From Frigidibacter sp. RF13 (GTDB lineage: Bacteria; Pseudomonadota; Alphaproteobacteria; Rhodobacterales; Rhodobacteraceae), in NCBI RefSeq assembly GCF_026626305.1, contig NZ_JAPNUE010000002.1, forward strand, positions 186,001 through 250,000: 64,000 nt of DNA, written 5' to 3'. The notes under the pieces were generated by a model. It was not told the DNA's origin and ran no database searches. It saw only the letters and a program-made list of their open reading frames with translations. The position numbers were made by a program, and so were the translations under genes. This document shows, one piece after another, positions 60,697 to 64,000 of the stretch. How positions within the stretch are numbered: position 1 is the first letter of the stretch; each line of letters opens with the position of its first letter.

Positions 60697-61917
60697 CTAC
60701 AACGACTGTCCCGCCAGCAGCTTCGCTGTCTGCCCCGTGAGGCCTGCCGCCTGCCGCATGAAGGCGCGGCGCAGGGGGGCGATACGGTTCACGAGGCCGA
60801 GGCCCATGTCGCGGCCGGTGCGCAGGAGAGAATTGTCGTTCGAAAAGATACCGTTCACCGCATCCATGCCGAGTGCGAGCGTCGTGGCGTCGAACCGCCG
60901 CCAGCTCTGATAGCGTTCCAGCACGTCTTCGGCGCCGATATCCTCGCCCCGGCGGTGGGCATTCACCAGCACTTCGGCCAGTGCCGCCACGTCGCGCAGC
61001 CCGAGGTTCAGCCCCTGTCCGGCAATCGGATGGACGCCATGCGCAGCATCGCCCACCAGCGCCAGCCGGGGCGCGACATAGCGTTCGGCAAGCGTCAGGG
61101 TCAGCGGATAGGAAAAGCGCGGACCGGCCAGCGAAATCTCGCCAAGGAACGTTCCGAAGCGCGGGCGGAGGAGGTCGAGGAACCCTTCGTCATCCAGCGC
61201 CGCGATGGCGCGGGCGCTCTCTTCCCGCTCGCTCCAGACGATGGACGACCGGTTGCCGGTCAAGGGCAGGATGGCCAGCGGTCCGGCGGGCATGAAGAAC
61301 TGATGCGCCTCGCCATTATGCGGGCGTTCATGGGCGATGGCGGCGACCAGCGCGGTCTGGCCATAAGCATGGCCGACCCGGCGGATGCCCGCGCGGGCGG
61401 CGGTGGGCGAGGCGCGCCCGTCGCAGGCCGCGATCATCCGCGCGCTCAGCTGCCGCTCGTCCGAGAGCGAGACGGTGACGCCCGCCGGGCCGGGTTCGTG
61501 GCCGGTGACGGTGGTACCGGGGATATGGGTCAGGCCCGGCGTCCTCTGCATCGCATCCAGAAAGGCCGCGTAAAGATGCCGGTCCTCGACCATGAAACCC
61601 GCAGGCCCTTCCTCGATCTCGGCACTGTCGAAGGTCAGCCGCAGGGGCGAGGCGCCTTCGCCCGGTCGCCCGTCCGAGGCCACGACCTTCAGCATCGGCT
61701 GCGCCTCTGCCGCCAGTGCGGGCCAGACGCCGATCGCCGTCAGGAGCCGTTTTGAGGCAATGGCAAGCGCATAGGCCCGCCCGTCGAACGCCGCCTCGGC
61801 CCGCGCCCGGGCCGGTTGCGCGTCGATGACCGCGACGGAAAGGCCCGCGCGGGCCAGCGCGAGGCCAAGACCCGGGCCGTTCAGACCGCCGCCGATGAGG
61901 ATGACATCATGATCCAT
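60697..61917 (-). CDS. ubiH: UbiH/UbiF/VisC-type FAD-dependent hydroxylase
   Basis: 406 residues. VILIGGGLNGPGLGLALARA is the GxGxxG FAD-binding start; CDGRASPTAARAG corresponds to the DG motif of aromatic hydroxylases, and LALVGDAAHGVHPIAGQGLN with LGLRDVAAL is the UbiH family signature. It hydroxylates the ubiquinone precursor ring; alphaproteobacteria use related UbiL/UbiM enzymes with broader position choice, so the position hydroxylated here is not fixed. The divergent amidase gene starts 80 bases away. Confidence 0.9.
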   Translation of the reverse strand: MDHDVILIGGGLNGPGLGLALARAGLSVAVIDAQPARARAEAAFDGRAYALAIASKRLLTAIGVWPALAAEAQPMLKVVASDGRPGEGASPLRLTFDSAEIEEGPAGFMVEDRHLYAAFLDAMQRTPGLTHIPGTTVTGHEPGPAGVTVSLSDERQLSARMIAACDGRASPTAARAGIRRVGHAYGQTALVAAIAHERPHNGEAHQFFMPAGPLAILPLTGNRSSIVWSEREESARAIAALDDEGFLDLLRPRFGTFLGEISLAGPRFSYPLTLTLAERYVAPRLALVGDAAHGVHPIAGQGLNLGLRDVAALAEVLVNAHRRGEDIGAEDVLERYQSWRRFDATTLALGMDAVNGIFSNDNSLLRTGRDMGLGLVNRIAPLRRAFMRQAAGLTGQTAKLLAGQSL

Positions 61918-61997
61918 ATCCCCTTATGGCGCGGCCCGCGCGGGATTGTCCATGCGCCGCCTTGCCGCTACCGTCATGGCGAAAGCGGGAGGGGCGG

Positions 61998-63329
61998 ATG
62001 ACCTATTGGCGGGGGATGAGCGCGGCGGAACAGGGCCGGGCGATCGGGCGCGGGGACCTCATCCCCACATGGCTCGTCGAGGACTATCTCGCAGCGATCC
62101 ATGCCGACCCCGCCGCCGACCGGATCTATGCCCGCCTGACCGAGGATCGCGCGCTGGCCGAGGCGGAAGCTGCCGAGGCGCGGGCGAAGGCGGGCCTCAG
62201 GCTCTCGCCACTCGACGGCGTGCCGGTCAGCTGGAAGGATCTTTTCGATACGGCGGGCGTCGCGACCGAAGCCGGTTCGCAGTTGCTCGCGGGCCGGGTG
62301 CCCGGCCGCGATGCCGAGGTCTTGCGGAACGCGACCGCCATGGGCCTCGTCTGCCTCGGCAAGACCCATATGACAGAGCTGGCCTTCTCGGGTCTCGGCC
62401 TCAACCCGATGACCGCGACGCCGCCCAACGTGAACGACGCAGCCCTCGTACCCGGCGGCTCCTCCTCGGGTGCGGCGGCCTCGGTCGCCTTCGGCCTCGC
62501 CGCCGCCGCTGTGGGCTCCGACACCGGCGGATCGGTGCGCATTCCGGCGGCCTGGAACAATCTCGTCGGGTTGAAGACCACGCATGGCCGGGTCGCGAAA
62601 GGCGGGGTCGTGCCGCTGGTCGAACGGTTCGATACGGTCGGGCCCCTGACCCGCACGGTCGAGGACGCCGCCCTGATGCTTGCGGCGCTCGAAGGGACGA
62701 AGCCTGCCGATCTGACCGGAGCGAGCCTAAAGGGCGCCCGCCTTGCCGTGATCGAAACCGTTGCGCTGGAAAATTGCCGCGACACACCGCTTGCCGCCTT
62801 CGATGAAGCCTTGGCGCGTCTCAGCGACCGTGGCGCCCGCATCGAACGCGTTGCCTTCCCGGCCCTCACCGAGGCCTTCGCGCTTGCCGGTGTCCTTTTC
62901 ACCACCGAAGCCTACGGCATCTGGCGCGAGGTGATCGAGGCCGCGCCAGACAGGATGTATCCCCCGGTGCGCGAACGCTTCCGTTCGGGCGCCCAGTACA
63001 GCGGCGCCGATTTCGTCGCCGCCTGGCGCCGCCTCCATGCGATCCGCACCGACTGGGCGGCCCTGGTCGCGGGATATGACGCTGTCCTCGCCCCGACGGC
63101 GGCGATCCTGCCGCCCGATGCCCGCCGGCTAGAGACCGATCCGGACTATTTCACCGCCGAAAACCTCTTGGCCCTGCGCAACACCCGCATCGCCAACCTG
63201 ATGGGCCTGCCCGCACTGACCCTGCCGACCGCCACACCCGCCTGCGGGCTGATGCTGATGGGCCGGGCGATGGGGGAAGAGGCGCTTCTTCGCCTCGGGG
63301 CGGCGGCGGAGACCACCCTTTCCGCCTGA
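61998..63329 (+). CDS. Amidase signature family enzyme
   Basis: 443 residues from the ATG at 61998 with GGGAGGGG upstream. The Ser-cisSer-Lys triad is visible: lysine in GVPVSWKDLFDTAG, the cis-serine in PGGSSSGAAASVAFG and the nucleophile serine in GSDTGGSVRIPAAWN. It hydrolyses amide bonds of an unknown substrate; GatA function is unlikely because the usual GatC/GatB context is missing and key surroundings differ. The C-terminal portion NLMGLPALTLPT is typical. A repeat hairpin follows the stop. Confidence 0.92.
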   Translation: MTYWRGMSAAEQGRAIGRGDLIPTWLVEDYLAAIHADPAADRIYARLTEDRALAEAEAAEARAKAGLRLSPLDGVPVSWKDLFDTAGVATEAGSQLLAGRVPGRDAEVLRNATAMGLVCLGKTHMTELAFSGLGLNPMTATPPNVNDAALVPGGSSSGAAASVAFGLAAAAVGSDTGGSVRIPAAWNNLVGLKTTHGRVAKGGVVPLVERFDTVGPLTRTVEDAALMLAALEGTKPADLTGASLKGARLAVIETVALENCRDTPLAAFDEALARLSDRGARIERVAFPALTEAFALAGVLFTTEAYGIWREVIEAAPDRMYPPVRERFRSGAQYSGADFVAAWRRLHAIRTDWAALVAGYDAVLAPTAAILPPDARRLETDPDYFTAENLLALRNTRIANLMGLPALTLPTATPACGLMLMGRAMGEEALLRLGAAAETTLSA

Positions 63330-63333
63330 AGAG

Positions 63334-63374
63334 GCGAGGGGCGTTGCCCCTCGCGCTCCCCGGAGTATTTCGGG
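63334..63374 (+). repeat. Extragenic repeat, copy 3
   Basis: Hairpin gcgaggggc / gcccctcgc (loop gtt) followed by CTCCCCGGAGTATTTCGGGA, matching the tail of copies 1 and 2 in the CCGGA..TATTT core. It begins 5 bases after the amidase stop and may act as its terminator. Confidence 0.7.
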
Positions 63375-63560
63375 ACAGAACGTGGGGAAAGGGGCGCGAG
63401 GCAGCACGCAGTTCGGGGGCAAGCGCCCCGGCCGGGGCCGAAAAGCCACAGGGTACGATCCCAAGCGCCGCAAAACCTTCGCTTTTTCTGGACCCGCACC
63501 GGGCCATTGGCTAGAGTCCCCGTCAAACGGGGCGCAACGACCCCGGCGATTGAGGCAAGA

Positions 63561-64000
63561 ATGGCGTTTCCAGAGCGGTTTTCGAACCTGCCCGAATATG
63601 CCTTTCCGCGTCTGCGGAAACTCATCGACGCCCATCCCCCGGGCGGCGAGCCCATTGCCATGACCATCGGCGAGCCGCGCCATCCGATGCCGCCCTTCGT
63701 GGGCGAGGTCATGAACGACCATCTCTCCGAATTCTCGCTCTACCCGCCGAACGAGGGCGCGCCCGAGCTTCTGGCCGCCATCTCCGCCTGGATCGCGCGG
63801 CGCTACGGCGCCGCCGTAACACCCGACCGGATCATGGCGCTGAACGGCACGCGCGAGGGGCTCTTCGATGCCTGCCTCGCCCTTTGCCCCGAGGCGAAGG
63901 GTGGCCGACCCGCCGTCCTGATGCCGAACCCGTTCTATCAGCCCTATGCGGCGGCCGCGCTTTCGGTGGGCGCCGAGCCCATCTTCGTGCCCGCGACGGC
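63561..64000 (+). CDS. Class I/II aminotransferase, N-terminal part (DapC-like)
   Basis: The gene starts at ATG 63561 and runs past the window end; 146 residues are visible. FSNLPEYAFPRLRKLI, MTIGEPRHPMPPFVGE, YPPNEGAPELLAAISAW and MPNPFYQPYAAAA are features of fold-type I aminotransferases close to N-succinyldiaminopimelate or aspartate aminotransferases. The PLP lysine is outside the window. The FSLYPPNEG and LNGTREGLFD segments favour a succinyl-DAP aminotransferase (DapC) role, which would fit dapD at 41 kb. The 231 bases before the start contain the amidase-linked repeat and otherwise nothing recognised. Confidence 0.85.
   Translation, partial: MAFPERFSNLPEYAFPRLRKLIDAHPPGGEPIAMTIGEPRHPMPPFVGEVMNDHLSEFSLYPPNEGAPELLAAISAWIARRYGAAVTPDRIMALNGTREGLFDACLALCPEAKGGRPAVLMPNPFYQPYAAAALSVGAEPIFVPAT

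Overview
The window is high-GC, gene-dense chromosomal DNA from an alphaproteobacterium, most likely of the Rhodobacterales (Rhodobacteraceae/Paracoccaceae). The evidence is a CcrM-type GANTC methyltransferase, a carboxyspermidine-route polyamine gene pair, the waaA-lpxK block with its DUF4170 and TldE neighbours, DUF2125, DUF721 beside mutY and a DsbA-like gene, and short extragenic repeats with a conserved tail (three copies). No rRNA, CRISPR array or complete prophage is visible.

Layout. 1-1.3 kb: the end of a GH1 glycosidase gene and an SDR oxidoreductase. 1.3-4.5 kb: a scarred segment with an internally deleted IS5-family element, a CAU-anticodon tRNA, a sugar-nucleotide epimerase, a truncated IS6-family transposase and a frameshifted piece of a PEP-synthase-like gene. 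4.5-15.1 kb: an accessory sensory module, namely a periplasmic solute-binding protein, a hybrid histidine kinase, an HPt protein, two response-regulator/EamA-transporter fusions placed tail to tail, a winged-helix regulator and a small outer-membrane barrel of the ShlB/FhaC type. An IS3-family remnant and tRNA-Arg(CCT) close this segment. 15.7-64 kb is mostly core genome: polyamine synthesis, RNase HII and ccrM, alkB, mutY, lipid A/Kdo genes, tldE, mscS, dapD, asd, LPS-type glycosyltransferases, a peptide ABC importer operon ending in aminopeptidase P, a thioredoxin-like gene, a ubiH-type hydroxylase, an amidase and the start of an aminotransferase.

How genes work together. In the accessory module the solute-binding protein and kinase are translationally coupled (TGATG), HPt follows with its own RBS, and the REC-EamA gene overlaps HPt. 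The order fits one phosphorelay: ligand, kinase, internal REC, HPt, then REC fused to a ten-helix transporter. The output would be a membrane transporter rather than DNA. A second, diverged REC-EamA gene is convergent and could be a competing output. I regard this as the most interesting system in the window.

A second coherent unit is at 48.2-56.5 kb. An XRE-cupin repressor-like gene and the peptide importer operon each carry the same 7-4-7 palindrome upstream, so one regulon is proposed covering autoregulation, peptide import and cleavage of proline-containing peptides. asd, dapD and the last aminotransferase all fit the lysine/diaminopimelate route, and asd also makes the aspartate semialdehyde used by the carboxyspermidine enzymes.
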